Positions 32,477 through 44,001 of a stretch of 64,000 bases of DNA are shown in pieces (the stretch's first letter is position 1; every line of letters starts with the position of its first letter). The DNA lies in contig CM064632.1 in assembly GCA_032717465.1 (NCBI GenBank), positions 30,333,457-30,397,456 on the forward strand, read 5' to 3'. This DNA comes from Coenobita brevimanus (taxonomy: Eukaryota; Arthropoda; Malacostraca; Decapoda; Coenobitidae). The translations under genes were made by a program, and so were the position numbers. Below the pieces are notes generated by a model that saw only the letters and a list, made by a program, of their open reading frames with translations, did no database searches and was not told where the DNA came from.

Positions 32477-32963
32477 CACCTTAATTGGTTTTGCAGGTTC
32501 AGCAATGGGTGTAGCAGTTTTGCTGTGCGGACCAGCGATCGTCTGCCGCACACTGCCGCCTCTTCTCCTCTGCCTTCGTCGTCGCCATATTATTATTTAC
32601 TATATCATTTACACGTAGGTACAGTTACACTACAACTGTCACACCTACACCGTGTATTACATACATCACACTACACAACAATTAGTTGTCAGTGTAAATG
32701 TAGCGACTTTTCGCTCAGTTTGACCTGAGTACAGGTGAGTACAGGATTTTCACCGTCATCACGGAGTTTTTCCCTCAAGCTTGCTTCTATTAACGTAAAT
32801 ACGAGGTTTTTTCGCTCACTGACGACTGCGACTTTCTCCTGTAGCAGGATAGCACACACACCACAGTGTGAATCTTGTGTGAATGACTTAGGATGTGTAC
32901 ATATGTATATATATCCACAAATTTTTTCCCATAAGGAAAAAATTTAATTTTCTAGGGGCGTAA
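32477..32963 (+). other. Remnant of outer element between nested insertion and 3' LTR
   Basis: It starts with the duplicated CACC. No pol domain is found. The last bases before the LTR (CTAGGGGCGTAA, 32952-32963) are a weak candidate polypurine tract. Confidence 0.6.
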
Positions 32964-33982
32964 TGTCACGAATCAAATTCGCGACATTTCCCTTTTGTGA
33001 GAAGCCACGAACTATTAGTGGAAAACTCACTGTTTATCGTTCAGATAACCGCTCATTCGGACGGAAGCTTTGTCAAATCAATTTTTCATTGTCATACGTG
33101 ATCGTCTCTGTGTGAGATATTAGCGCTTCCGCTGAGCGATTTGTTTGGGCGCGTTTCGCTCACTTGACCGTTAGAAAAATGCGGCCTAATGCTCCCCCTT
33201 TGTTCCCACGACTTACTCAGTCCAGTGTTTGTTGTGACGGAGAGAGGTCCTGTGCTCCAGAAGAGTGAGAGGTCAGCTAGCACCCAAGCTCCACTAGTAC
33301 AGCTGCCCAGTCCTCCCATCTTAGTGGTGATACACAGCATTCATCGACTATAGTATTTCCTTCTTGTATTTCCCTAGTCTTCAGAGTTTAATTAAGGTGT
33401 TTTTTTTCTAGGCGTAAGGATTTAGCTTTTGCGTGAGTGAGTGCGATCTCATTAATTTGAAATGTAACGTTAAATTTATTTTTGTAATCAATAAATTTAA
33501 CAGTTCTTTTTCTTGAGCTTAATGTAAAGTAAACTCTTGTTTCATTTCTCCAAATTAAGCTTATTTCCCACATAGCTCCTAGCTTGCAAAGACGTTTTAC
33601 TATTCATAACTGGCACTTAGACCAGTCTTGTTGTATTAACTTAAAATCCGTTGTGCCACCTAGGAGTTAAGCATCGGCAAGAACTTGATATTATTATTAG
33701 TATTAGTTATTTATTGTCAGGGGTGAAGTAACTTTCTCCAGAGGCTAACAGTACTAATTCAGCATTTGTGAGTAATTAGTCTCTGCTGTGTACTGTTGAG
33801 AAAGTTTATAAATTCTCGTTCTTAGAGAATCGTGCGAAGAAGCAGTGTAAAGTAATCATTGTTTGATGCAGCAAGACAATCATTGTCCCTGCTCTTTAAT
33901 ATTATTGAATATTAATATCAATTAAATAATAATAAGCATTTATTTTAAAACCACCGTGTTATATTATAAAAACCCCGTGACA
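32964..33982 (+). repeat. 3' LTR of outer element
   Basis: A 1019-bp partner of 21766-22783 with the same TGTCACG and CGTGACA ends. Differences cluster in the last 60 bp, where a short A-rich stretch is rearranged. Confidence 0.93.
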
Positions 33983-34078
33983 ACTGTGTGATATGCTTTA
34001 CTAGGATGTGTTGTGCTGTGGTGTGGTATGGTGTGGTGCAGTGTGGATTACTGTGGAGTGGTGTGGTGTGGTGAGGGA
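33983..34078. repeat. GTGTGG-type satellite, right of LTR element
   Basis: It continues the satellite interrupted at 21765 (GTGGTGTGGTATGGTGTGG). Confidence 0.85.
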
Positions 34079-34109
34079 AGGTAAGATTCATCATTATTAA
34101 CGACATGTA

Positions 34110-34500
34110 AGCATCTCTCCCTCACTCTCCCTCCCTTTCCTCCTGCCCCCCACTTTCCTTCCTCACTCTCCATTCACCATGTCTCTCTCTTTCTCCCTCA
34201 CCCACTCACTGTTCCTCGGTCATCCTTTCCCCCAGCCTCTAATTTCGTCTTTCCTTCCTTGTTTTCCCTCCGACTTCCTCTCCATGTGTCCCTCCCTCTC
34301 TCCCTCACCCTCCTCTCCATTTCTCCCTCCCTCTCTCCCTCACCCTCCTCTCCTTGTCTCCCTCCCTCTCTCCCTCACCCTCCTCTCCATGTCTCCCCTC
34401 CCTCTCTCCCTCACCCTCCTCTCCATGTCTCCCTCTCCCTCTCCCTCACCCTCCTCTCGTTGTCTCCCCTCCACCTTCCTCTCCACATTTCTTCCCTAAC
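34110..34500. repeat. Pyrimidine minisatellite, about 35-bp unit
   Basis: Repeats of CTCTCCCTCACCCTCCTCTC separated by CATGTCTCCC or CTTGTCTCCC. It is open in several frames by composition only. Confidence 0.85.
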
Positions 34501-35885
34501 CATCTTTGTTTTTTCTCGTTGTCCCTCCCCTTTTCTCTCCCCCAATCTCAGTATCTCCCCTACACTCTTTGGCTGATTAGTTTGTTTTGTTGTTATAACC
34601 ATCCCTATAGCAAACACCCACAAATGGAACGACAGGTTTCTTGCTGTTTGCTTTCCTTTGTACTCCTTTGTACATTTTCCACTTTTAACCTTTCCTCTCT
34701 CTCTTCTCTCTCTCTCTCTCTCTCTACTTTCCTCCAATTTTCCCCTCCACCTTCTCCCCCCCCCCCTCCAACTTCTAAAACCCCTCAGTCTCCTTCCATC
34801 CTCTTCCTCTAGATCTATCTACTTCATGATCTTCCTCCACTTGAAGCCTCTCCAAAATCGATAACCCAACCTTCTCAATGCATCAATTTTTAAAGTGTTC
34901 ATAGTATCGTAAAACAGAGCAATAATATTACAAAAATCATGCCATGCTGTGTGCGTGGTTGACAGCATCCTAGAAACCAGAACTACTTTGCAATTTCTAT
35001 TGTATCATGGAATATACCAGAAAGTTTCCGTGCAATAAATAAATAAATATATAAAAACGTGAAAATCACAGTTTGCAATATATAAACACAAAAAATAATG
35101 ATGATAATACGGGACAGCCTTGAGGTACAAGAGCGATATATGAAGCTTTAGGCCCGAACTACTATACCTACCTCGGGATCACGGTAATTCGACTGACTCT
35201 TCCATCTCGCTTGTCGTAGACACTCCCAGGGATATGATTCGTCACAACTAGAGGTATTATTAGTCACGTTTTTCCACGCGGATCGTAGACAGAGCGTCAA
35301 TAATCGCCGAGAGAACGCTGCAAAATCAGAGCAACTACAGTGCACGTGCAATCCCCTCATCCTGATCTGCATGCATGAGGTGTTGCGCAGTGGTGGCAGA
35401 CTGGCAGGGGCTGGGGCATGGGGCATGAGTGGGCAGGGCTTGTTGTGACGTCACGATGGGCAACCACTGATCGCCAATTATTATTATTATTATTGATATT
35501 ATTTACTTCAGCTTATTTACTGATATCTATAATACTTGGGTTGACATAACACACACAATATTCTTGTTTTAATGTGTAACTTTCGATGGCAGGATTTCTG
35601 AATTTCCATGTGCAAAATAATATATGACAGAAAATGGAAACCCGACACCACAATCTCTCTCTTAACGCCGCCCTCACACCTCAGCATCAACTAGACTTAG
35701 GCTATTTGACACTTTTACAGTATATATTAGTCCCTCAAAAAAAGCTTTGAATTATAATAGGTTTACATGTTATGAATTAATCGTGCATGCGTGATCAAAA
35801 GATGCACAAATAACCTGAGATAGATTCTTACACACACACACACACACACACACGAAACGACTCTCTTCAAGTCTCGTTAGATCTT
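34501..35885. other. Mostly unrecognised non-coding sequence
   Basis: (CT)n lies at 34703-34727, a C run at 34757 and (CA)n at 35830-35853. The block 35140-35460 has balanced composition and a TGACGTCA palindrome at 35439 but no frame with a recognisable domain. I cannot assign a gene. Confidence 0.5.
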
Positions 35886-36300
35886 AACTTTCCCTCACTG
35901 TCCCACTGCCACTCTTATCACCGACCTGTTCCTCTTGTCTCTCCTCTGTCCTTTCCCTTCTCTCGTTCCCTCCCTCTCGCCTGCCTTTCCTCTCCTCCGT
36001 TTCCTCCTCTTTTCTTCATTGTTCTTTCCTCTTGTTCTCCATCTCTCTACATCTTTTTCTACCTCCCTTCCTCTTTCTTCCTCCACTATCTTCTCACCGT
36101 CCCCCTCCGCTTCTCCCTCCATTTTGCCGCCACTGTCTTCCCTATTCATAGGTTTTCTCCTCCGCTTCACTTGGGTCGCACCATCCTCTCAGTCTCCCTC
36201 CTCTCCTTCCACTTCGTTCCCTTCACTGCTCTTCTACCATTGTCTCTCTCTTAGTCTCGTTTCCACCACTTCTCATAATTCTCCATTTTCCTCTCTCTTA
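35886..36300. repeat. Pyrimidine-rich tract
   Basis: About 400 bp of C/T-rich sequence without clear period. The frames over it are composition artefacts. Confidence 0.7.
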
Positions 36301-37215
36301 CTTTTGCCATCTGTTCTTTACTATGTTGCACACAACCCTGCATACTCGTACACCCGTCCATATGTAACAATGTAACTCACAATGAACACAACATATCTTG
36401 CATCCTTGCCAATATATTTTTTCCCCAAAACAGCGTCGGCTGTCATCACCTTCCCCGCTTTTGCATCCCTGTTTTTGACTTAGATTATTCACGTTAACTG
36501 CAGCCTACCCAACTAAAAATGGCCTCGAAAAAGACCAAGAGTTCTGCTGATGTTTACTTTCCTTTGTACTCCTTTGCACTCCGTTTACAATGTTTAGTAT
36601 TTTCACCAGCAGCCCAAAGAGAAATCCAAGGTGACAATATTCATTTCTTTTCTGTTCTTCACTCTCCAGCATACAGTTCTTGTAAATATAATAGTTACAT
36701 TTTCAAAGTCGTGCACCTTTCCTGCAACTTCCCAGGCATTTTAAGTAAACTATGCACTTCTGTACACCATCGTTTGCAGCAAGTCATCCTTACTTAACAT
36801 ACAACTCCGCATAACACTTCAATACATCCCTCCTTCTGCAACGATGTCCTTTATCATGAACACACGTAGCCTGCATCCTACGCAATACAATTCCCCTTTT
36901 GGAACAACGTCCTTCAATACCCTGCATACAAACTAGCCTGCTCCCTAAACAATAAAGCTCTCCTTCTGCAACAACGTCCTCTAATGCCCTGTACACAAAC
37001 TACCCTGAAACCTACACAATACAACTCTCCTTCCGCAACGTCCTTCACTATCCTGCACACAATCTAGCCTGCACACTACACATACAGTACAGCTCTCCTT
37101 TGCAACAGCGTCCTTCACTACCCAGCACACGACCCAGCCAACATGCCAGTCAATATAACTTTAATTTTGTCCCGGGGCCGAGCCGTGCATCACCACCTTC
37201 CCCGCATTGTTTTGT
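36301..37215. repeat. Degenerate minisatellite, about 70-80-bp unit
   Basis: Between about 36790 and 37145 the phrase CTCTCCTTCTGCAACAACGT followed by CCTGCACACAA and AGCCTGCA recurs four to five times. Flanking parts share the phrases CACCTTCCCCGC and GCAGCCCAGAGAGG at larger spacing. No gene is seen. Confidence 0.65.
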
Positions 37216-38038
37216 ATTCCCACCCGCAGCCCAGAGAGGAATCATGAAAGGCTGGCTCGGGTCATTTCCCTTGTGGTGCTCCGGATGTATGAAATTTATG
37301 CCCAAACAGAAAGCAGCGTAGGGGGTGGCATTTACATGGCCAGAATTAATTATGGGCGCTGGGAGATGGATGACGAGAGGGAGAGAGAAGGGGAAGGGGA
37401 TAGGAAGAAAATACCATTCAGAAAACAAGAAAAATAAATAAGGCAAACACGACAAAAACACTAGAGGAAGAAAAAAAAAAAGAAAGAAAAAAGAAAGAAA
37501 AGAAAAAAAAAGAAAAAAGAAAAAGAAGAGGAGAGAGGAACTGTAAGAAATCGGCTAAGGTCAATGGGAGTATGTCGGAAGGAAGGGTCATTAGGAGGAG
37601 GAGGAGGAGGGAAAGAAATTAGTAATAAAAGAAAAACCAGAAAAGAAGGAATAGAAAAAAGAACATCTCTTTCTAAAAACAGAGGAAAAAAAAGGATCAA
37701 GAGAATAAACAAGACAGACAAGCAGTAAAAACAAGAAGTCGGCGGAACGATGAGATGAGGAGGAAGCAAACGGGGAAAACTAGGAAAAGAAAGTCGCAAA
37801 AAACTCCCGGGAAATACGAAGCTAAAGAAAATAATAAAGCCAATGAAGGGAAAAGAAGTCTATAGAGTCAGTGAGGGGGCGTCAGAAGGTAGGGTAATTT
37901 CGTGCCTGTTCTCCAAGGGTCGCCACATTTGCTACAGTCGTCGGCGAAATTGAGGCCAGAGTTCCCGTCGCAATTGAGAGCTTATTTCACGGTCACTACC
38001 TCTACCAGTCTGTGGCCACTCGCTTCTTGCCTCCCCTT

Positions 38039-38043
<5 letters not shown>
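37216..38043. other. Purine-rich and unrecognised sequence
   Basis: 37370-37540 is A/G-rich with GAAAA runs; 37541-38043 is mixed and unrecognised. Confidence 0.5.

Positions 38044-38101
<58 letters not shown>
38044..38101. repeat. (CT)n-(CA)n microsatellite
   Basis: About 17 CT units followed by about 11 CA units. Confidence 0.96.
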
Positions 38102-38379
38102 AGCTTCTCCTTCCCCCGTCCATTTCATAATGATCGATCCTCCCCCCCCCCCAACCACACACACAACTCGCTTCATGTCACCCCTCCCCCTCCAACAAAC
38201 AAGCCTCCCTTTCTTCTCCCCTTCCCTCTTATCTCACAAACTTCTCCTCTCACCCCTTCACCCACTTCTCCAACTTCCACGTAACATTCTTCCAGAAACA
38301 CATCTTTCTACTGTTTCCTTTGTCTCACTCTCACCTGCTTGGCCTCTTCCCCCTCCTCATTTAATCCATATTCTTCTCT
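38102..38379. other. C-rich non-coding sequence
   Basis: Pyrimidine-rich, with a C run at 38139. Nothing is recognised. Confidence 0.5.
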
Positions 38380-38616
38380 GGGATCGTATTGTCTGCACTT
38401 TTGGCGATTTTTTAACATCTACTCTTGAGCGATTTAGTCTAACAATTCAATATCCTCCTATATGCTACATGATGCAAACTATAGAATATCGACATTAAAT
38501 CGAAAAAATAATAAACAGGAAAATGCCAGGGTGTAATAAGCAAAACAGAGTGTAATAAGCAAAATGAATCGCTAAGGATGAGATGCTAGGAGCCTCCTAT
38601 GCCAGACGGAATACGG
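38380..38616. repeat. Foldback MITE-like repeat, copy 3
   Basis: The left arm (GGGATCGTATTGTCTGC, then CATCTACTCTTGAGCGATTT) and right arm (AATCGCTAAGGATGAGATGC, then GACGGAATACGG) are inverse. TGTAATAAGCAAAA is duplicated next to the right arm (38532 and 38551). Confidence 0.55.
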
Positions 38617-39016
38617 CTTAACTCTGTATTTCAAACTTCCATTCCTATCACACCTGCCTACCAGTCTTTAGATCTTGGTCCACACAGTGACTCACAGTCC
38701 AGTAAGGGTGCGGTGGACTCCATACTGTCCACATCGAGTGACCCACGTTTTTATGGAGACAACTATATGATTTTTACTTTTCAACTTTCCTTTTCTGCAT
38801 CCCTCGCTGCTCTTTCGTTCAACTCTTTCACATATGTTATTTAAGTTTCTTCTCAGTCTTTGTTTACTTTCCATACCGTGCGTTCCTTCAGTGTCTGCTA
38901 TTTTCATCAGCTCTCTTTTCTTTGGAGTATTCAATTTTTTTTTCTCTTTGCACTTGCTAATTTTTCCTAATTTGACACCCACGCCCGTGAATAGGGCTAA
39001 GGTTATGTTTCTGTAG

Positions 39017-39018
<2 letters not shown>
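38617..39018. other. Non-coding stretch, nothing recognised
   Basis: Mixed to T-rich sequence; no gene or repeat family. Confidence 0.5.

Positions 39019-39109
<91 letters not shown>
39019..39109. repeat. (GT)45 microsatellite
   Basis: An uninterrupted run of about 90 bp. Confidence 0.97.
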
Positions 39110-39113
<4 letters not shown>

Positions 39114-39840
39114 CGTGTTTGTGTGAGTGTGTAGCATTACACCAATACTGGTAGAAGAGATATGGGTCAGCTAAGGGGTTGACTATTTTTTCGAACAAGA
39201 GATCGGAGGTCAGAGTCTCAGGCCTGATTAAAAAAAAAAAAAAAATGACCGAACAAGATCAACTTACGCATTTTTTTTTTTTTTTTGGGGGGGGGGATAG
39301 GCAAACTTGCTGGAAAGATTTGAAGGTAAAAAAAAAAGAATGAAAGGCTTCACTCTTTAGGACATTCAAAGGCGAAGGTCACAGCGAATGGTCAATTTTT
39401 GATTCATATGTTTATGTGTGATGAAAACAGCTAACACAGTTTTAATGCCATTTGGGTCAAATCTGGATGAATGGCTGAAAATCAGAGAACGGCTTGATCA
39501 TTTTATTTATTTATTTTTTTGCTTTTGTTTAACAGGTCAACGGTCAGTGACACTTAAGAAAGTTACCCGACTTAGAAAAAACTTCGTGGATGGGTTTAGG
39601 ATCATACAAGGCAATGCGATTTCCATTTGTAAAGCAATCAATCGAAGTTCAGGGACACAAGGAAAAGTAAAAATGCTAGATCATGCTGGTCCAATTCAGA
39701 TCATTTTGATCTGAATTGGACCAGACTTGGTGGAAATAAAAAGGGTTAAGCAAATATAAAGTAATTGGATTCTGAGATCAATCGGCTGAATGTCAGGGTC
39801 ACAGGGCAAAGTTAAATATTTGACCCTTAAACCAACTGGT
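39110..39840. repeat. Degenerate AAGGTCA...CTTGGTGG-type repeat with perfect hairpin
   Basis: Loose repeats of GGTCACAG, GGTCAACGGTCA and ACTTGGTGG suggest an old interspersed or tandem family. At 39687-39723 a 17-bp perfect inverted repeat (arm TGGTCCAATTCAGATCA, loop TTT) forms a strong hairpin. Confidence 0.55.
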
Positions 39841-40467
39841 GGGAACGGGTGTTACATCTTTTTTCTTTAGCTTACTTTTCATTATTTTTCACCCCTCTGT
39901 TATTTTTGTTAAATCTCATTGTTATTCAACACTTAACATGTTTTCTTTCATATTTTACCTCATCTCTCTTCTTTGTTTGTCCCCCTCTCGGTTTACTGTC
40001 TCTGTTCTTCATTCGCCTTTGTTCTCGCCCTCTTCTCTTTGTTAATTCCAGTGCTCTCGTTTGTTGCTGTTTTCCTTTTCCTCTCCTTTATCTGTTCCTC
40101 TCCTCTCCTCTTTCCTCTGCCCTTTGTGTATCGCCTTCCCATCACTCTTTACTACCGATAATTTATTCTCTTTTAATTTTGTCTACTGTTCATCACTCAC
40201 TCCCTGGAATCTTTAACCCCATCACACCAAAGACGTGCTGTTCATTTTAATCAAGCTAACACCATACGATTTTTGTTCATCTTCGGACCTGTATTATTAC
40301 AAGACTTAGTCAAGGCTACATATAACTTCTCAAGTTCAAAAACTTACTCTTAAGTAAAACAAAATCGCCTGAAGGTAACACGAAAAAGCTGAGCAAGTGT
40401 AGAAGTACAAAAAAGAAGTAAGGCCATACCAGGCTTCGTTAGCTGTGTGTGAAAAGCCTTCGGGAGC
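39841..40467. other. Pyrimidine-rich, then CCAGACGATTTT-family relics
   Basis: 39850-40180 is C/T-rich. 40215-40400 has TTTAACCCCATCACACC, ACACCATACGATTTTTGTTC and AAAACAAAATCGCCTGAAGG, degenerate members of the dispersed family. Confidence 0.5.
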
Positions 40468-40505
40468 CTATCTATCTATCTATCCATTGCCAGTCGCCTC
40501 AATCT
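40468..40505 (-). mobile_element. Very short LINE subfamily A 3' stub
   Basis: A CTATCTATC tail directly followed by CATTGCCAGTCGCCTCAAT matches only the last 20 or so bases of subfamily A. It is an extreme 5' truncation or chance retention. Confidence 0.5.
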
Positions 40506-41339
40506 GTCGCGCCCCACTTGCTTGCTTTACTCTTATCTATTCTTCTTCTATGGAAGACTAAGTTCAGTTACGTTAAGTTCAAATCAGGTTAGTCAGATTT
40601 AATTAAGTTTCATTAGGTAGCGCTGGATAGGTACAAGTGGGGAACCCGACATAACAACACATCAAGTAATCACAAGTCCATTTAAGGCCGGCGCTACGTG
40701 GGAGCGTCTCGTTCCTTATTAAGAGGAAGGGATTCTAGGGTTACTCAAACTAACTTTCTCTTTTTCGTTTATCTACAAATTATGTACAATTTATACACTA
40801 AGTCAAAAGCAATCAACTGATTTGGTCCACTCTATGAACTCCAAGTTATGCAAGTACTTTATGATCTTACTCTACAATAAAACTATTAAATCATGCCACC
40901 TTACAATGGTAATCAACATTACAACTAAGCTCCATTAAACAAGTAACAGTTCACGAGTATTGTTCACGTAACACTTGAAATGTCACTGATTATTACTCGT
41001 CACTGAAGATAATACTCTCCCTTACTAAAATAAAACCAAGAGTATTATGGTTAAATACAAGGTAATACTAAAGGTAATATTCTCTTACACATAGGGTAAT
41101 ACTAAGAACAATACTCTAACACACCATCATCTCACCCTAGCATTATTACTACTAGAACATTAATCTCTGTAACATTTTATTCTAGTATCACTTCACCTCA
41201 AGTTATTTCAATATATTTCGGCAAAATAAATATCACTCTTTAACACAGTCATCTACCCTATCTCAATACTTCTCCATAAAGACACTTAACTTTTATATAA
41301 TCATTGTTCTTTTCACCACTGAGCAAATAAGTTAATTTA
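40506..41339. other. AT-rich non-coding stretch
   Basis: Several phrases of GGTAATACTA and ACAATACTCT recur between 41010 and 41120, a weak local repeat. No gene is seen. Confidence 0.5.
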
Positions 41340-41369
41340 ACTATCTCTATCTATCTATAGCCCGACGCC

Positions 41370-42581
41370 CTAATCCCGCAAAGGGTGGCCGCAGACAAAA
41401 CGCCTCCAAGTCACTCTGTCACCCACCATTTGACTCCCCTCCCCCCAACTCACCCCCCCCTCCCTCATATACCTCTCAACTCCATCCCTCCACCTCATCC
41501 TCGGTCTACCCCTCCCTCTCCCTCCCTCCACCTCACCTACATACACCCTCTTAGTCAGTCTTTCATTCTCCATTCTCTCCACATGTCCAAACCACCTCAG
41601 TGTATTTCTCCTAATCTTTTCAACCACATCCACATCTACCCCACAACGTTCCTTCACTTCTTCATTCGTCAACCTGTCCCTCCATGTCACTCCACATGCT
41701 CCTCTCAAGTAACTCATTTCCACTGCTCTCACTCTTGACTTGTTCCCCTCTTGCAAGGTCCACGCCTCGCTTCCATACGTCAGGGTAGGGATCACAATAC
41801 CATCATGCAGTGACTTCTTAACTTCCATACTCACCTCCCTATTTCTCATCACTGCTTTCAGTGTGCCAACAACCTTCCTTCCCTGCTGTACCCTTTCACG
41901 TACTTCATCCCCCAAAGTTCCATCCTTACTCATCACACTACCCAAGTACTTGAATGCACTCACATTCTCCATATCCTCACCATCCAACCTCACTGCACAC
42001 TCTGTGACTTCATTCCTCTCAAACACCATGACTTTACTTTTGTTTACATTAACTTTCAGCTTCCTCCTCCTACACACTGTCCCAAATTCATTCACCAAAC
42101 CTTGCAACTCCCATTCATCTTCACTCAACAATACTGTATCATCAGCAAACAGCAACACCGGAAGCTTCCAAATCTCACCCTCATTCATTAGGGCCACCCC
42201 CACATCCACTGCCCTACCTTGTACCTCCTTTACGACCCCATCCATATATATATTAAACAGCCATGGAGACATTACACACCCCTGTTTCAGTCCCACATTG
42301 AGATCAAAGAACTCACTCAGCTCACCATCCACTCGCACCGTAGCCCTAGCTCCCTCGTACATACTCTTCACAGCACTCAACAATTTCCCCTCCACTCCAT
42401 ATATTCTTAATACCTTCCACATACCTTTCCTATCTATTCTGTCATAAGCTTTCTCCAAGTCCATGAAGGCAGCGTACACTTTCCTTCCCTTCTCTAGATA
42501 CTTCTCCACTAAACATCTTAGAACAAATATCTGATCTACACACCCTTTTCCCTTCCCTAAATCCCCCTTGTTCTTCTCCAA
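41370..42581 (-). CDS. LINE reverse transcriptase, motifs A to C-terminus (subfamily B)
   Basis: This 403-codon frame begins around GKGCVDQIFVLRCLVEKYLE. It carries motif A (FMDLEKAYDRIDRKGMW), motif B (GLKQGCVMSPWLFNIYMDG), motif C (FADDTVLLSEDE), the thumb, GSEAWTLQEG, GVTWRDRLTNEEVKERC and FGHVERMENERLTKRVYV, and an Arg-rich tail. The catalytic aspartates are present. The first ten or so codons are out of register with the upstream RT segment because of a frame shift near the GFRxGKG block. Confidence 0.88.
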   Translation of the reverse strand: MEKNKGDLGKGKGCVDQIFVLRCLVEKYLEKGRKVYAAFMDLEKAYDRIDRKGMWKVLRIYGVEGKLLSAVKSMYEGARATVRVDGELSEFFDLNVGLKQGCVMSPWLFNIYMDGVVKEVQGRAVDVGVALMNEGEIWKLPVLLFADDTVLLSEDEWELQGLVNEFGTVCRRRKLKVNVNKSKVMVFERNEVTECAVRLDGEDMENVSAFKYLGSVMSKDGTLGDEVRERVQQGRKVVGTLKAVMRNREVSMEVKKSLHDGIVIPTLTYGSEAWTLQEGNKSRVRAVEMSYLRGACGVTWRDRLTNEEVKERCGVDVDVVEKIRRNTLRWFGHVERMENERLTKRVYVGEVEGGRGRGRPRMRWRDGVERYMREGGVSWGEGSQMVGDRVTWRRFVCGHPLRD

Positions 42582-43224
42582 CTAGCTCCTCTGTCATATG
42601 CCTAACCCTATCAATGAGTATTCTACCATATATTTTACCAGTCACACTAAGAAGGCAAATACCCCTATGGTTACCACATACTTCTCTCTCCCCTTTTCCT
42701 TTGTACAGAGGAACAATTATACCTGATTTCCAGTCCTCTGGAACCCTTCCCTCTTCCCAAGCCAATCTACACAACTTCCATATCCACTCCACAACAATCT
42801 CACCCCCATACCTAAGCATTTCACCACACACTCCATCAATTCCTGGGGCCTTTCCCAGCTTAATCTTCTTCATCGCTTCCACTACTTCTGACCTACTGAT
42901 CCCTTCCTCCCTCCTCTCATCTCTTCTTCTCCCAGCCATTCCCCAACCACTTATACTCACACTGCTCTCACTCTCTACATTCAACAAATCCTCAAAGTGC
43001 TCCTTCCATCTCCTCAATTTCTCTCTCTTCTCCACCAACAATCTATTATTCCTATCTTTCACTCCCCTACTATTTCCCCTTTCACACTGCCTTACTTTCT
43101 TTACCTCCTTCCAAAACAATTTCTTACTCTCCCTCCATTTCACACTCAGATTCCTCCCAAACTCTTCATCCACTTTCTTCTTACTCTCCTTCACCAGTCT
43201 CTTAACCTCCCTTCTCCTGCTCAC
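42442..43224 (-). pseudogene. LINE linker and RT fingers (subfamily B)
   Basis: The frame reads REVKRLVKESKKKVDEEFG, the linker, KLGKAPGIDGVCGEMLRYGG, EDWKSGIIVPLYKGKGERE and EEQGGFREGKR, then drifts out of frame where the downstream RT frame takes over. The overlap with the RT entry is the out-of-frame tail. Confidence 0.82.
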
Positions 43225-43251
43225 ATTTACCTCTCTCTTCTCTCTCTCATC

Positions 43252-44001
43252 TTAACCCCTACCTCTACTCGCCAACCATTCACCATATGCCTTCTTCTTT
43301 TGTTCCAAAGCTCGTTTCACCTCATCATTCCACCATCCTGTCCCTTGCACACCCTTGCATCTCCTCCTCACTCCACAAACCGCCTCACACGCTGCGCTTA
43401 TCTCTTCCGTGAATATCTTACATACGTCTTCCACCCCTTCCATCTGCTCTAGCTCATACCTTCCCAATCTTTCTTCCACTATGCTCTTATACTCTGTCCT
43501 CTTCTCACTATCTTGCAATTTCTCCACTCTTCTCACAGGAGCTGCTTCCTCCTGTCTTCCCCTTCGCCTCCTCAACCACTTTCTTTGCAGCTCTACCTTG
43601 GCCATCACTAAGTGATGGTCCGAGACTCCATTCCCCCACCCTCTCCACACCCTTGCATCCAACACTTGTCTTCTCATTCGCTCATCCACACACACGTAGT
43701 CTATCATTGCCTTTCGTTCAACAAGTTCACCATCCATCCTCCTCATTACTCTCCATGTATACCGGTGGATCATCTTATGACGAAAGTAGGTGTTGGCTAT
43801 TGCCAACCCCTTACCAGCACAGATGTCCACCAAAGCACTACCATTCCCATCTACTTCCGCTGGCACACCCCACTGACCAACCACTCCATCCACTCGTACA
43901 TTCCCGACTTTGCCATTCATGTCTCCAATCAACAGCACTCTCTCGCTCCTCTCAAACTTGTCCATACATGCTTCTACTCTCGCCCAAAACTCATCATACA
44001 A
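43252..44001 (-). pseudogene. LINE AP-like endonuclease, C-terminal half (subfamily B)
   Basis: The frame has RVLLIGDMNGKVG (the GDxN motif of endonuclease/exonuclease/phosphatase folds), the RRMDGELVERKAMIDYVCVD block and the catalytic GVSDHHLVMAKV (SDH) motif. It continues into the linker with CGVRRRCKGVQGTGWWNDEV. The N-terminal part with the first metal-binding Asn/Glu motifs is missing by truncation. Confidence 0.85.

Larger units (their letters stand above)
21766..33982 (+). mobile_element. Outer Ty3/Gypsy-type LTR retrotransposon (gag-protease-integrase zinc domain, no RT)
   Basis: LTRs of about 1018 and 1019 bp with TGTCACG/CGTGACA termini bound a + strand internal region. Flanks are ATTGT (21761-21765) and ACTGT (33983-33987), a likely 5-bp target duplication with one change. 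The internal region is split by another LTR element at 25878-32476. Without it, only about 3.6 kb of internal sequence remains: gag, protease and the integrase HHCC domain. No integrase core, RT or RNase H is visible, so this copy is non-autonomous. Protein order and SCAN-like capsid suggest it belongs to the same Gmr1-like group as the inner element. Confidence 0.9.

Noticed and set aside
35140..35460. Host promoter or gene suggested by a TGACGTCA palindrome and balanced composition
   Set aside because: One 8-bp palindrome is not evidence, and no frame, splice pattern or repeat was recognised.
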